A model generated the notes under the pieces. The model had not been told where the DNA came from, ran no database searches, and saw only the letters and a program-made list of their open reading frames with translations. DNA of 64,000 nt from positions 3,556,967 to 3,620,966 of the forward strand of contig JAWQEG010000283.1 of NCBI GenBank assembly GCA_033782935.1, written 5' to 3'. Of this stretch, positions 23,561 to 35,562 are shown one piece after another (position 1 is the stretch's first letter; every line of letters begins with the position of its first letter). The stretch is from Petrolisthes cinctipes (taxonomy: Eukaryota; Arthropoda; Malacostraca; Decapoda; Porcellanidae). A program made the position numbers and the translations under genes.

Positions 23561-23862
23561 TGTATAGTCAACCCAGTACTTCTGTAAATTTACTGTCCAT
23601 TTTTCATTATGAGTCTGTCCTATTTCTCATTGAAGCATCTGTCAACCCTGTCCTTTTTTTCATTATGTGTGTCCTATTTCTTATTGAAGCATCTGTCAAC
23701 CCTGTCCTTTTTTTCATTATGAGTCTGTCCTATTTCTCATTGAAGCATCTGTCAACCCAGCACTAGACAGACACATAGAGACACAAGAGTATATTATCAC
23801 CCAAAGTGGACATTTTGTATAGTATTTACATATACTGTATATTGTGGATATTGGACCAAGTC

Positions 23863-24575
23863 GGTAAATATCTACTCTATTGCCGGTTGGTATTACCATG
23901 GTTTTACCTTCTTTACCCACAAATTTATAACATTATAAGACAATTTTTGGTATTTATTGAAAGAATTGCTGTTTTGTAGCAGTGTTGCCAGATCCGTCTA
24001 GGTCCCAGTATTTTGCCTCGGGGTCATTTCCTGTACTTTACTACAATTATTTCTCGTTAGTTTACCCAGGTTAGGTCCTGGTATATTGCCCAGGTTAGGT
24101 CACAATAGTCTGCTGTGGTCTAGATTAGGTTAGGTTAGGTAAGGTAAGGCTAATTTCAAAATACCCCATTTGAATATCTTGGAAATTTGTGGAGGAAATG
24201 CCATAGAAAAAAAAAGTCTTAGGATGGTCTAAATAAGTGGGTAATGAAGGTAGAAAACCGTACGTGACAATGGCAATACTTTCAATATTTACTCAATTTT
24301 CTTCGGAAATGCCCCATTTCATTTGGGCATTTGGAGATTATCCTGAGCTTACCTTACCTAATCTAGAACACAGCAGACTACTTGGACCTAACCTGGGCAA
24401 ACAACCGGGACTAAACCTGGGCAAACTACTGGGACCTAACCTGGGCAAACTACTGGGACCTAACCTGGGCAAACTACTGGGAAATAACCTTGGATAAGTA
24501 CCAGAAAATGACTGTTGCAAAATACTGGGACCTAGCAACACTGCTACCAAACGGCAATAGTCTAGATAAATACTA
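23863..24575 (-). mobile_element. Core-minisatellite MITE, copy E, split by copy D
   Basis: Left end GGTAAATATCTACTCTATTG (23863), right end inverted at about 24575 (TATTTATCTAGACTATTGCC). This is the 'TATCTA' terminal subfamily. The element is interrupted at 23949-24293 by copy D and resumes with 'cttcggaaatgccccatttc'. Its uninterrupted counterparts are copies L and I. Confidence 0.78.
23949..24293 (+). mobile_element. Core-minisatellite MITE, copy D, nested in copy E
   Basis: Starts GGTATTTATTGAAAGAATTG and ends inverted AGTAAATATTGAAAGTATTG. Flanks are CAATTTTT (23941-23948) and CAATTTTC (24294-24301), a 7/8 target duplication. Copy L carries the unoccupied site (45727-45734, CAATTTTC on minus), so the insertion is demonstrated by comparison. 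Confidence 0.88.
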
Positions 24576-24765
24576 CCAAGTCTCTCTACATAAACCTATA
24601 AACTGAGTTGAATAAAGTTAATAAAGTATAAAATAAAATATAATAAGATGAAGGCTTTGGATGGTTGAAATAATGTTAAAGTATATAATTTAAGTGCCGG
24701 GAAATCACTACCTGAGGTGAGTATATAATTATTATTACATTACTGAACAAATAATAATAATTCAT

Positions 24766-25102
24766 GGTATCTATTTAGATTATTGCCATTTTGTAGCAGT
24801 GTTGCCAGATCCGGCTATGTCCCAGTATTTTGCACCGGACAGGTCCTGGTACTTTATCTCGGTTATTTCCCAGTAGTTTGCCCAGGTTAGGTGCCGGTAG
24901 TTTGCCCAGATTAGGTCGCGGTAGTCTGCTGTTGTCTAGGTTAGGTTAAGTAAGGTCATGCTAATTTCAATTAAATATCTTGGAAATGGGGCATTTCCAA
25001 AGAAAATGCCATAGCAGAAAAGTGTCGTAGAATGGTATAAATTAGTGGGTAAAGAAGGTAAAAACATCATAATACCAACCGGCAATAGAGTAGATATTTA
25101 TT
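24766..25102 (+). mobile_element. Core-minisatellite MITE, copy F
   Basis: TATCTA-type ends, with only about two core units. It is the duplicated counterpart of copy I (41397-41733): the 190 bp on its left and about 300 bp on its right also match in inverted order. Confidence 0.78.
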
Positions 25103-25400
25103 TAATTCATAAATAGGATACATTGTGCATAACATTACTGAATATATAAGTAATGTTACAAGTAGGTAATAGTATTAATCCATAATATTATATAATGATA
25201 AAATACAGTATTATTCAAGTGTCTGTCCATAATCATTACCATCAATTCTGTTCTGTCAAATACATTTCTTAATACATGTACGTCAGTTCCTCATAGGTTA
25301 TTTCCGTCACAAATGCATAGCTTTCATAATACAACTACCCTTAATTGATTCCATTTTCCTGAACCCGCGGTGTGTACAGTTGCCATATTGGTGGGAACGG

Positions 25401-25600
25401 CCAATCAGTGTGCTTGATTAATGTGCCTCCATTTCAACAGCCAATCAGTGTGCTTGATTAATGCGCCTCCATTTCAACAACCAATCAGTGTGCTTGATTA
25501 ATGTGCCTCCATTTCAACAGCCAATCAGTGTGCTTGATTAATGTGCCTCAATTTCAACAGCCAATCAGTGTGCTTGATTAATGTGCCTCCATTTCAACAG
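25401..25600. repeat. 40-bp tandem array, exactly five units (CCAAT-containing)
   Basis: Five consecutive 40-bp units starting CCAATCAGTGTGCTTGATTA at 25401, 25441, 25481, 25521 and 25561, with one to two substitutions between units (for example atgtg/atgcg, cctcc/cctca). Each unit carries a CCAAT pentamer. The array ends the left inverted arm; the right arm has a longer version at 40849-41088. Confidence 0.97.
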
Positions 25601-27317
25601 CCAACTATTGAATATCAGATTAAATTAACCTAACCTAAATTAGAATCATGTGATAACTGTATCAAATGTGATGACTTTCACTTTACCGTATTCCATTAAA
25701 TTAGAGCCAATTAATAAGCAAGTGATCAGATTCCTGAAGGGGCTTTTTATATTTTATTATGTACCCTACCAAACTAAAGTGCTAAACAGAGGTGTTTTTT
25801 TTTTTTTTTTACGAAGAATCAAGGTTCGAAGGTTTTTTATATGACATCTACAAACCTTTTATTTGAGGGTAAGAGATAAAATATTTCAGTTTAACAAAAT
25901 GCAAATACAGTACAAATGAGTAGCAACAATTACCTTCCTATAGTACTGTAAGCAGGGTATATGAAAAAATACAGGACCAGTACAGTATAGGCAATGCCTT
26001 GAGAATTGTAGTTACATTTGTCGATACAAACTACCATTAAGAAATCCATTAGAACTAATAAGATGTGTATACAATACTATAATTATAATTACCGTATACA
26101 CAAATGTTGTATAACTGTATCAAAACTAACCTTGTGTTAAAATATCACCTAAGTTTAAGGCGAGATATTCTTTTTGGTGAATTAGAGTGCCTTTATTCCT
26201 CCAAAGTATGAGGGTTTAGTAGTACAGTTTATTGTATTATACAGTACAACTTCTACTGGTATAGTCTAATTACCATGTTATAGAGCTTTTTATATTTGTA
26301 ATGTTATTTTGTGATTTCAGTGCAAGCATATAAAAATATGGGAATAAACTATAAGTACTTCTTAAAGGTAAAATTAACACTAAAAAATTACATACTGTAT
26401 ATGAGTAGCTGAGTGTTACAACTCGTCGAGCGCCACGCCTAATTGCCTTTAAAGTATAGGTAATAATGTCACGCGTAAGGTAAACACGAATAATCTGTTC
26501 ACCGTTACTTCACTTCATCAACTTGATATCACCACACTATAACATATACTGTGGTATTTCAGACTTCATTAGAGGACAAATTTTCTTAGCTTTTAACTGA
26601 TATATGCCAAAAAGTGTTCAGTTCTCTATTATGAATGATATTACAGGTATAATAAATACGAGTGTTATGGAAAATGTGTGAAAAGTTATTCTCGTACTGA
26701 AATATTAGATTAAAATGGAGAATTGGTAAATAATAATAAAATATACTATTTCGATTAAGAAACTACATTGTTTAAGCATTCTATGGGTATAGTTTAGATG
26801 TAGGTACGTTACAGAATAACTTTAAAACCTTTAAAAGAGTGAAATACTATCTAGCTGTGAGTGTGGTGTGGTGCGGTGCGGTGTGGCGCGGCTCGCTGGC
26901 GCCGGGCTGCCAAACGTACGATTCAACATATTGCTATTAACAGCCTCAGTATTAAACAGTAGTTGATTATGCATCTGATTTTGCTGGGTTAAACTGTTAT
27001 GAATGAGTGATAAGCAGAGGAACTGCTGAGTCATCATGCATCTATTACTCCACACGGGCAGGCAGACAGACAGATAGACACACAGCAAATTTTTTTTAAC
27101 GCCTCGCCTCTCCTAGTCTCCTCCCTCCTCTTCCTTCTTCTGTACCCGGGTCCATCCTACTCACCCCACCTCTCTCCCACTCCTACCCTCCTCTGCCACC
27201 CACCCACTAAGGCTGGCCAAGAACCGTTAAATCTAGAACCGGTATTAACTAGTTGACAATGTTATAATATTATAATTGCTGTCTAATGTATTATATTGCT
27301 GTATTATAATAATACAA
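25601..27317. other. AT-rich non-coding stretch
   Basis: No recognised gene or repeat. Includes a poly-T tract (25795-25810), a short GC-rich island near 26865-26920 ('gtgcggtgcggtgtggcgcg') and C/T-rich sequence at 27100-27200. Confidence 0.5.
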
Positions 27318-27358
27318 TGAGAGAGAGAGAGAGAGAGTGTGTGTGTGTGTGAGTGTGC
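27318..27358. repeat. (GA)n/(GT)n compound microsatellite
   Basis: GA run of about 9 units passing directly into GT and GAGTGT repeats. Confidence 0.9.
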
Positions 27359-27429
27359 AAAGATGTTTACTTACTACCTAGGCTACTCCTCATACTAGCC
27401 TACTCACTCGAAAAAAAAAGGTGATGCAG

Positions 27430-27749
27430 TGTAAATGAATTACCGTTATTGGGTACGGTTTTTCTACCTTCATTACCTACTTATTTAGACCATTCTAAGA
27501 CTATTTTCTTCTATAGCATTTTCTCCGCAAATGCCCCATTTACAAGATAGGGCATATTCAAATGGGGCATTTGACCTTACCTGACCTCACCTAACCTAAC
27601 CTAGACCGCATCAGACCACCGGGACCTAACCTGGGCAAACTACCGGGAAATAACCGTGGTAAAGTACAGAAAATGACCGGTGCAAAATACTGGGACCTAG
27701 CCGGATCTGGCAACACTGCTACAAAACGGTAATTCTTTCAATAAATACC
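27430..27749 (-). mobile_element. Core-minisatellite MITE, copy G
   Basis: TATTGAAAG-type terminus at the right end ('aattctttcaataaatacc'); the left end is slightly decayed. The core is reduced to about one and a half 24-bp units. The same copy, with the same following linker, is found at 42545-42907. Confidence 0.78.
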
Positions 27750-27965
27750 GACCTTTCCCTATTATTACAACTTAATCAACTGTATACCTTTACTACCATA
27801 TTAATAAACATAATACCTTTCCAAACAACCTTCTACAATTCATATATCACAAACATAAGTAACAAGCACCACAAAAGTAGGCAATCATGCAGCCACGTAC
27901 CAAATTAATGTCCAACAGTGAGCCTGCTGGCTCAGCCACCGTGGTTTGGGTTGGTTAGGAGGCCA
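27750..27965. repeat. Linker repeat carrying two unoccupied insertion sites
   Basis: Inverted counterpart of 21480-22240. It contains the single-copy octamer TGTATACC (27770-27777, the site hit by the P-like element at 42947) and CTCAGCCA (27931-27938, the site hit by the MITE at 21514). It therefore serves as an internal pre-insertion reference. Confidence 0.85.
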
Positions 27966-29404
27966 CAGTGTTACCAAATCGTCACCATGAAATTATGCTA
28001 AACTTGCTGTGAAAATATGCTAACTATGCCCAAAATATGCTAAATGTAATATTAATTTATGCTACAATTATGCTAACTTATTATTATCTAAACATATTAC
28101 ACTGAGTGATACATTAACACAACAATATATGTCACTTAACATATTTTAATTGAAAATGTATATAACTCTTAAATGAATGTACAGTACAACATAAAAAATC
28201 ATATATTATACTATGGCTTTCATTACAGTACTTCAGTTGCCTATTGGTTTTATTGGTGCCATTGAGGGTATATTTTCTTACCCATTGCTTTTATCATTTC
28301 TTTCGATGACTCAAATTTCACACACTCGCTTTTCTTATGCCTTCTCCACTCACGATTTCATTGGTCATACTGCTGTTCTTGAGCCTGTTTTGATTCTCTG
28401 TTTTTTTCAAGTTCACTAAGGAAAATATTCTCTCACAGTCTGCATTAGATACTGGTATGGTTAATAATGCTTTAGCAAGTTTGGAGATTAGTGGGTATTT
28501 CCCTGTGTGACATATTTTTGACCAAAACAATTCAGTATCAATGACAGCATTCTGTGAGCGAATATTCTCTGCATCATCACATATCATTAGACACCTCCAT
28601 TCATCTTCCCCCTTTTGTTCACATTCCTCTCTAACAATTCCAGGAATCTTGGCCGTGATATTTGCAACAGACATATTACTTCCACGTATAATTTCCTCAG
28701 GATCAAGGAAAGAACAGATATCAGAGAGAACTGTGTCACTGAGAGGTAAGCGCTGCTGAAGCTGAACTTCCAGCTCTACCAGAAATTTAAGCAACCGCTC
28801 AAACATTTGATTGGTATTCTGCATGTCCCTCTTACTGGCTGTTGTATCCAGTAGGAGTCTTGCAAACTTAATACCTCCATAGATTTTGTTAGCTGGTAAA
28901 TGGTAGGTCTGGTACTTTGGATCTATTTGTACCACTTGACTGACTGGTTCCTTGAGAGTACAGGGTTTGAAGAAACAACTGAGGACCTGAACATAGAGCT
29001 GACGTGAGGCCTTTACTACACGATGTACCATGGAGTGAGAACTTTGGAAGATAGTACTAAATTTATCAGTCAGTGATAGAACGTACTCCAAGAACTGAAA
29101 GTACAGATGGGTTTGAAAACTTAGTGTAGAGAAAGTTAGAAGAAAACAATCGGTATTCAGTGTGGGCTAGCTGAAAGTACGCCATATGCAAAACATTCCA
29201 CTGTTCTAGGATCCTAGTAACACATGCACTTAGCGAGAGCCAACGAACGTCATTTAATTTCAGAATTATGTGTTGCTGAGCTTGCATAAACTCCTGAAAG
29301 TCTTTGAGGTCACGAAGCCTCTTACTGAAGTGACTGAAATAGGAGTTACATTCTCGTAATACTTGTTCAAGAAGCTTTGGAAACAGTTTAGTTGAATGAC
29401 TAAT
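27966..29404 (-). mobile_element. hAT transposon, copy 2 (inverted, 5' half missing)
   Basis: The right terminus on the minus strand starts CAGTGTTACCAAATCGTC at 27966. Flanking sequence 'ggttggttagga' is the same as beside copy 1, so the two copies descend from one insertion that was duplicated. Homology to copy 1 stops at 29404, where a LINE tail begins. Confidence 0.87.
28318..29350 (-). pseudogene. hAT transposase C-terminal half, copy 2
   Basis: Two overlapping frames (29287-29066 and 29091-28318) carry DVRWLSLSACVTRILEQWNV, FLDPEEIIRGSNMSVANITA, ELFWSKICHTGKYPL and SNADCERIFSLVNLKKTENQ. The dimerisation motif SNADCERIF is intact here, unlike copy 1. A single frameshift near 29080 joins the pieces. 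The N-terminal finger and the first catalytic Asp are absent because the copy is truncated. Confidence 0.87.
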
Positions 29405-29692
29405 GAATCTGTCTATCTATCTATCTCTAGCTCTGACGCCTCGTTCCCTCCGGGAACTCTTCCCAAGGGTGGCCACGCAGAAGTGCCTCCAGTTCTCCCT
29501 GTTCCAACACTCCCTCCTTACTTGGTCAAGCCTTCCTCTAACCCTCATGTTTCTCTCCTATACATACTCTTCCACTCTGTTCTGCCATCTAACCGGAGGT
29601 CTGCCTCTCACACCAGGTCCCACAACTTCACTTCCATACACCTTCTTTACAAACTCCTCACCTTGCATTCTCTCTACATGTCCAAACCAACT

Positions 29693-30286
29693 CTATGTAT
29701 CACGCTTCACTCTCTCAACCACTCCACACTCAATACCAATGGCCTTCTCACTCATACCACACCACTCATACACACTCTTATTACTTTCTCCATCCCACCT
29801 TGTAAGTCCACATGCTCCTCTCAAGTAACTCATTTCCACAGCACCTATTCTAGACTGATGAGCCCTACTCCATGTCCACGTCTCCAACGCATATGTCAGT
29901 GTTGGCAGGATTATACCGTTTCGTAGTCCCCTTTTCACCTTCAGTTTCCTTCGTTTACACACAGACTGAAATTCGTCCACCACTTTCTGAAACTCCCTTT
30001 CACTCTCAGCCATCAACACAGTGTCATCTGCAAATAAACTTTCCACCAAGGACCAATTTACTTCATTCAGCCTCAACTTCACCCCCAGACCATTCACTTT
30101 GGCTTTCATCTCTCTCATACAACCATCCATATATATATTGAATAGCCATGGTGGCATAACACATCCCTGTCTCAGCCCTACACTAATATTAAAACTCTCA
30201 CTTAGATCACCCTCTACCCGTACACATGCTTTTGCACCTGCATAGAAGGTTTCAATGCCTTTCAGCAAAGATCCCCCCAACACCAT
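29693..30286 (-). pseudogene. LINE reverse transcriptase fragment
   Basis: 197 codons open, containing FYAGAKACVRVEGDLSESF (motif 3/4 area), GLRQGCVMPPWLFNIY and FADDTVLMAES, with both catalytic Asp residues of the F-A-D-D box present, and a thumb with NGIILPTLTYALETW. It lacks the fingers and motif A, which should lie beyond 30286 but are frameshifted (the complement of 'cttctccaagtcaatgaatg' near 30340 encodes the expected F-I-D-L-E-K-A piece). Not functional. Confidence 0.83.
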
Positions 30287-30533
30287 AAATTCTCAACACC
30301 TCTGTCATAGCTCTCCTATCCACCCTGTCGTATGCCTTCTCCAAGTCAATGAATGCAGCATACAACTTACTGCCCTACCCAATATATTTCTTCACCATTG
30401 ATTTTAATGAAAATATCTGGTCCACACATCCTCTACCCTTTCTGAACCCTCCCTGTTCCTCACTAACTTTATTCCCTGTTACTTCAATCAGTCTCTCAGT
30501 AAGAACCTTCCCATACACCTACCCCGGTACACT

Positions 30534-30535
<2 letters not shown>

Positions 30536-30564
<29 letters not shown>

Positions 30565-30870
30565 TACCTGACACTGGACATCGGCTTAATCAAGCCCGTT
30601 ACCGTGGCCCAGGTCAACTGCTGCTCACACGCACACGTCACGACTTCCGAACTGGTACCCAGCCACAGAGGTAGGGAAGTGAGGGTAATTCCCAAATACT
30701 GCAGCTGTTATGGTACCAGCGAGGGTGTTTTACGACGTTCGGTGGCCTTATAGTTAGTGCCTAACACTCAAATCGGAAGAGTAAATATTCTCAGGCCCTC
30801 ACCTGAGAGGATCGAACTCCCGACCTCTAGGATATGAGTCCAGACCACTAACCACTCGGCCACCTCCCCT
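30536..30870 (-). mobile_element. tRNA-derived SINE inserted in the LINE
   Basis: Read on minus from 30870: GGTGGCCGAGTGGTTAGTGG (A-box-like, Ser/Leu-tRNA style) and, 30 bp later, GGTCGGGAGTTCGATCC (B-box-like). An unrelated body follows, with a terminal (AT)n tract at 30540-30564. This is a SINE, not a tRNA gene: there is no acceptor stem pairing and no complete fold. LINE coding is interrupted precisely over this interval. Confidence 0.72.
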
Positions 30871-31890
30871 CTAAGCCTCACTAAGAAGGCTTATTCCCCT
30901 ATAGCTATCACACTCATCCTTACTCCCTTTACCTTTGTACAGAGGCACAATTATGGCTCTCCTCCAATCCTCTGGCACCTATCCCTGCCTGCAGGCCAAT
31001 GTACATATAAGCAACATTCACTCCACCACTACCTGCCCCCCACACTTTAACATTTCAGCAGTTATCCCATCCACCCCCTGTGTCTTTCCCATCTTCAACT
31101 TTCCTATTGCTTTCCTAACCTCTTCTCTTCCTAATTCTCCCTGTACATCCTGTCACCTACCACTTGCCTCCATCCCCATGCATGTCACCACCGCCTCCCC
31201 TCCCATCCCCTTATTCAACAGACCATCAAAATGCCAAATCACACTTCTTTCACTTCCTTACTTCCGCTCACAGTAACTCCATCCTCTCTCTTCTTTCTCA
31301 CGCTACCAGACATTCTTTCTCCTCGTTCTCTTTTAACCTCCTTCCAGAATAATTTCTTATATTCCTTAAACTTCTTACTGAGTTTCCTACCAAACTCCTC
31401 ATCCACTCTCCTTTTACTCTCACTCACCATCCTTTTCACTTGCCTCTTACAAACATTATATTCTCTCTTCCACCTCTGTTTCACTTCCACTGTAATGTTC
31501 TCCTATATGTCTTCCTTTTCTTCTCTACTGCATCTTACCACTTGCCACACTATCCTTGTTCCCTTCCTTCCATGTCTGTCCATTCGCTTCCACACCCTCC
31601 CAGACACCAACAATGCACACCCTTCCTTTCCTCTCCCCTTACTCTTTTCATCCATGCCAGTCCATATCATGCCTCCCTCCATTCCTTCCCACAACTTACT
31701 CTTTCCTCCATCCCTACACTCTTCCACCCCTCCATCCTTTCATATGGGTTTCCGATACTCCACACACATCTATCTTACTCTTTCTGAAACATTCCATAAT
31801 CTCTCTCCTTTTCACCTCATTTACCATTTCATTCACATTAATTGCTACCACTCTCAGACATTCTTCCTCTTTCCTGCCCCAACAGGGCAG

Positions 31891-32299
31891 ACTGGAGACT
31901 AGCCGCAGCTATCCACCTCCCCATTGGGGAGCCACTGGTGGCTGGCAAGGCCAACGCAGTGCTCATTCCCAGAGGGACATGGGCCTTCAAGATTGTCAAG
32001 CTTTTCTTTTTTATACACCAAATAATAATAAGACAGAACTAAGAAAAAAATTGCACAGTTTACACTTTAAAAAATCATTATGATTTAAAAATAATTTTGT
32101 CACCAAAAATATTAAAAAGGAAATTAAAACCTATATGTGGGGAAACCTAATGAGCCCCCACACAGCCTCCCCCTTTGGCCTCACCTCCAGCCTAACCTTT
32201 TGGAGGAGGGGTAGGTCACCAAGGTGCTTTTAAACTTCCCAATGCTTGATGGTAGCCAGTGCGCAATGGCCGCACCTCTGAACCTCATTGGTTATGATA
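31891..32299. other. Unassigned; one short protein-like frame
   Basis: The plus frame at about 31884-32000 reads DWRLAAAIHLPIGEPLVAGK and then PRGTWAFKIVK, preceded by an acceptor-like 'cctgccccaacag'. There is no donor at the far end and I do not recognise the protein. It could be a captured exon or an unknown element's coding piece. The rest is AT-rich, with a C-rich 'cctcacctccagcctaacct' block near 32175. Confidence 0.3.
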
Positions 32300-32559
32300 C
32301 TGCCACTGCGCAAAGGTTGCTCAGTGTCTGTCTGTCTTTCTTACTATTCTGTCTTTCTCTTACTATTTCTCATTCCTTCTGGGTAGCTGACGAGATTGCC
32401 CAAGTGAATAGCACAACAAGGAAGACTACAGACGGTGGGTTTGTTGGCCCAGGGGTACATGCCCGTGAAACAGCAGTCCCCTCGTCTGTTGCCTTCAAAG
32501 AAACAGATCTCAGTATCACCCTGACTCCCATTTAGGGGTCTGAGCACCACTCTGCATCC

Positions 32560-32829
32560 AGCCTTAATTAGGACAGCAACCTCTTTCTCTCGCCTGCCTG
32601 CCTGCTGCTCTCCCTGCTTTGCTATGCTCACCTCTACTGCAACTCACCAGCAGCACAGCTCTCTACAAGTCTACCTCGTGTGTGCTCACCTCTCTACCAT
32701 GTGCTCCTTCTTCCTACTGCCCTGGTCCTGGAGTGATATTACTTGTACTACCACACAATAAATTACTGTACTGTGTACCCTGTGAGTTTGAACACCCTTT
32801 AACAACTAGTAACAGTTACTCTTGTTACA
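32560..32829 (+). repeat. LTR-like unit (solo), arm 1 copy
   Basis: Ends '...actcttgttaca'. It contains 'cacaataaattactgtactg', a polyadenylation-signal-like AATAAA about 70 bp before the end. The inverted counterpart begins TGTAACAAGAGTAGC at 51408. The frame open here (32619-32843) is simply the LTR sequence. Confidence 0.6.
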
Positions 32830-33416
32830 ATATTATATTTTAATGGTGTTTTTATGGTAAGGGTTCTTCATTATTATCACAAAGATTTATTCTAGGTGGT
32901 TCACGAATAACATTGATATATTAATTGAGGTAAAAAGTTAAGTTGCTGATAATTACCCTTTGTTATGTATTTCTTTACTTATTTCTTATTACTTATTATT
33001 ACTTATGGGGTAAAATGTTGAAAGAAGAGATGCGGATGCTTACTGTGTTATTTCTTGGCAATTATCAAGTATATTGCCATTTTCTATTATGATGTTTTTA
33101 CCTTCTTTACCCACTAAGGCCCCATTCACACCGAGGCCGGAACCAGACATATTCTGATGTCAAAAGTCACACGACATACGATATGTGATGCAAGGTGTCT
33201 GATGCAAATCCCCCTCCAGAAAAGTAGTGGCAACACTACTACAAAATGGCAGTATACTAGATAAATATCATTTTCTCTTTTCTTATAATTATCATTATTA
33301 TTATACTCCTTATTGATAATATTGTCCCATACATACATAAACAATATTCACTGATAGAATTACAAGCATCATATGGATATCAATCATGCTTTCTAACGTG
33401 TCTTGGGTTTTGTTTG

Positions 33417-35318
33417 GAAGAAGGAAGTAAACATAGGAATGATAGATGCCAACTTTTGTATGAATGGTGTAATAAAGTTGAAAGAAGTAATTAAATGGGT
33501 GTGGTTTCGAAGGTACTGTCACATATCCATACCATATACTGTTACCGTTTACATTAGAGACAATACACGTACAGATCTCCTTATCTGCTCTAGTTATCTT
33601 CAAGAATTATTTCTTGATTCTCTCTGGAGCAAGGGATTTCAATTACATTTTTGTTTGTCTGGTGTCTGTGTCAGCACCTGGCTGGCTCCTGTTCAACAGG
33701 TTGGCTGCGAGAGGGTTGTATGGCTTTCTATATTATTGTGTATTTTTATATTATATTCAAGTTAGGATAATTGTGTAACTATTTTAGATTTTGTATTTGT
33801 TGAGTTGTTGTAACTGTTCTGGGTTGTTAACACTTGTTTTCCTCAGTATTGTTGGGTCATTTTGTGTATTATTATTTGTATACGGAGTGATAGGCAATGG
33901 TCACTAATATTTACTAAACTGGAACATGTTCTAGATTATCCTGAAATTAATGGGACTTGGGTTACTACATATTAAATATATTGTTAATATTTTAACTTTA
34001 ATTGTATACATTTCCTCCAACTATTCTTGTGGTTCTTAAAACATAAAAGACTTGGTTGTAAGTTTACAGACATAACTTGAGGCACAACCGAGTCACAACA
34101 CACTGTATGGGCAATATAGTTAAATTAACAAAAAAAATAAAATTCAAAGAAAGGCTATTCTATAAAATTACCACTACAACAGTATAGTAGGGTCTAGTGA
34201 CCTTAAGGAATATGTTTAGACCTACATACTACAGAGAACAAAACTAAAGACACAGGTACAACACAGTCTCATCTTTACCACAGTACACACTCAACACAAT
34301 GAATATAAATTCCCATGTAACCTTTTGTAATCACAGTGCAGACTAAACCAAGGTGCCAATTGTACTGACCCACTTAACTATGATAGAATTAATTCTAATT
34401 TATTTTTAGGTATCCCTGACTTACAGCCAAAAAATGATCAAAGGATCATCTGCTATCTATGTAGTGAAGGGCTGGGGTGAACAACATCCAGGGTTGTCAT
34501 GGAATCCAGAGTGTAAAGTCTTCCCTCATACTGTACTCATATTACCACTAAGCCACAAAGAACCAAACCATGATGACTGGATATTACTACATAAAGTCTG
34601 TCACGGCTGGCTCAGTTCACTCTCATTCAAACAAAAACACTAACCTTACTCAGTTATGAACACTCTTTTGGCACATTGGCTTTGACTACTATAGGCTTAA
34701 ATCCTCAACAACCAAACAAACAGTCTACATAGTAAAACACAATTACAAATTAAATATCTTCAAAATATTGTGAAATATTCTAAAACATCATAATACAATT
34801 TCTCAACAACACATTAGTTACCACCACAAGATTACCTTAAGTTGGGACCAAGTATGTCTCCCCACAGAGTCAATTTATCTTTTATAACCTATAACCTAGT
34901 CAGTGCCATATATACATGAGGATATGCAGTAACAGTGAATATTGGAACACTGTAGTAGCCTTGGTTTTCAGTTTTGGTCTATACAGTATCACTATTCCAA
35001 TAGGTCATGCAGGAGTCACAGTGAGTGCAGTAGATGCTGAATTTCATCTTGTTGATTTATTCATTTCTGTCATATATTTATCTTTATCAAAATACTTGTG
35101 AAAAGTAGTAGAACCACTCCTATCTCTCTGGGTACACCCATACACTGAACATGCCGGCATTGTTAAATAAAAAGGTTAAGAATGTTATGGGTCAATGCAG
35201 GTATGAGTTGAGTTGATATTTGTTTTGAGTCAAAGGAGGGAGGGGAGACAACGGACCAATAGTGTGTTGGCTTCACTTGTGTGATGTCATGATGCCTCCT
35301 CTTTATTATACCTCCATG
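33417..35318 (-). mobile_element. P-element-like transposon, copy 1 (3' end not found)
   Basis: Starts on minus at 35318 with CATGGAGGTATAATAAAGAG, matching the terminus of the complete element at 42947. It continues with the same promoter-side sequence, a THAP fragment and the downstream intron-like region; homologous blocks include 'atatatggcactgact' and 'ttgttgagaaattgtatta'. The first-side flank is TTACTGAT (minus). The opposite TIR ('...cctccatg' on minus) is not present, so the element is truncated or fused to other sequence near 33417. Confidence 0.75.
35044..35160 (-). pseudogene. THAP-domain N-terminal fragment (P-like transposase exon), copy 1
   Basis: Minus-strand Met at 35160 opens MPACSVYGCTQRDRSGSTTF, then HKYF and a short Lys/Asp-rich stretch to a stop at 35046. 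M-P-x-C-x4-C with T-Q-R and S/T-F-H is the start of a THAP zinc finger, the DNA-binding domain of P-element transposases. The splice donor seen at the same place in the intact element is mutated here ('cacaagtatt'), so the frame reads through into former intron. Confidence 0.72.
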
Positions 35319-35562
35319 ATCAGTAATACTACTGCTACCTGCTATAGTACCAATACCACACTTTAATCCATTTGATGATGAAATGTTAACCTGACACACA
35401 TTATAATATAAATTATATAATACCAATATATAATTGCTTAGTACCAATACCACTACCTGCTATAGTACCAATACCACACTTTAATCCATTTGATGATGAA
35501 ATGTCAACCTGACACACAACATCACACTCAGGTTTTTGTCTTGTGGTTCACAATGTGTCTTT

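Larger units (their letters stand above)
29405..31890 (-). mobile_element. LINE with (TAGA)n tail, 5'-truncated, with a SINE inside
   Basis: On the minus strand a LINE ORF2 ends in a GATA/TAGA tail (29406-29425). RT motifs: LRQGCVMPPWLFNIYMDG (motif B lead), the catalytic FADDTVLMAES box near 30030, then LTYALETWTWS and RIGAVEMSYLRGACGLTRWD, the usual thumb and post-RT block of jockey-like or related elements. Upstream, 31240-31490 is basic and helical (KRQVKRMVSESKRRVDEEFG), as in endonuclease-RT linkers. The 5' part including the endonuclease is missing beyond about 31890. The RT is broken near 30286 and between 30540 and 30870 by a SINE. Confidence 0.83.

Noticed and set aside
25401..25600. 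CRISPR array
   Set aside because: Units are contiguous 40-bp tandem copies with no variable spacers, in a clearly eukaryotic context.
30780..30870. Functional tRNA gene (minus strand)
   Set aside because: A and B boxes are visible, but the sequence lacks a closed acceptor stem and runs into a SINE body with an AT tail inside a LINE. The same reasoning applies to 11661-11740 and 35563-35640.
33403..33765. 120-codon gene in arm 1
   Set aside because: No domain, lies inside the P-like/duplicated repeat and is absent from arm 2.
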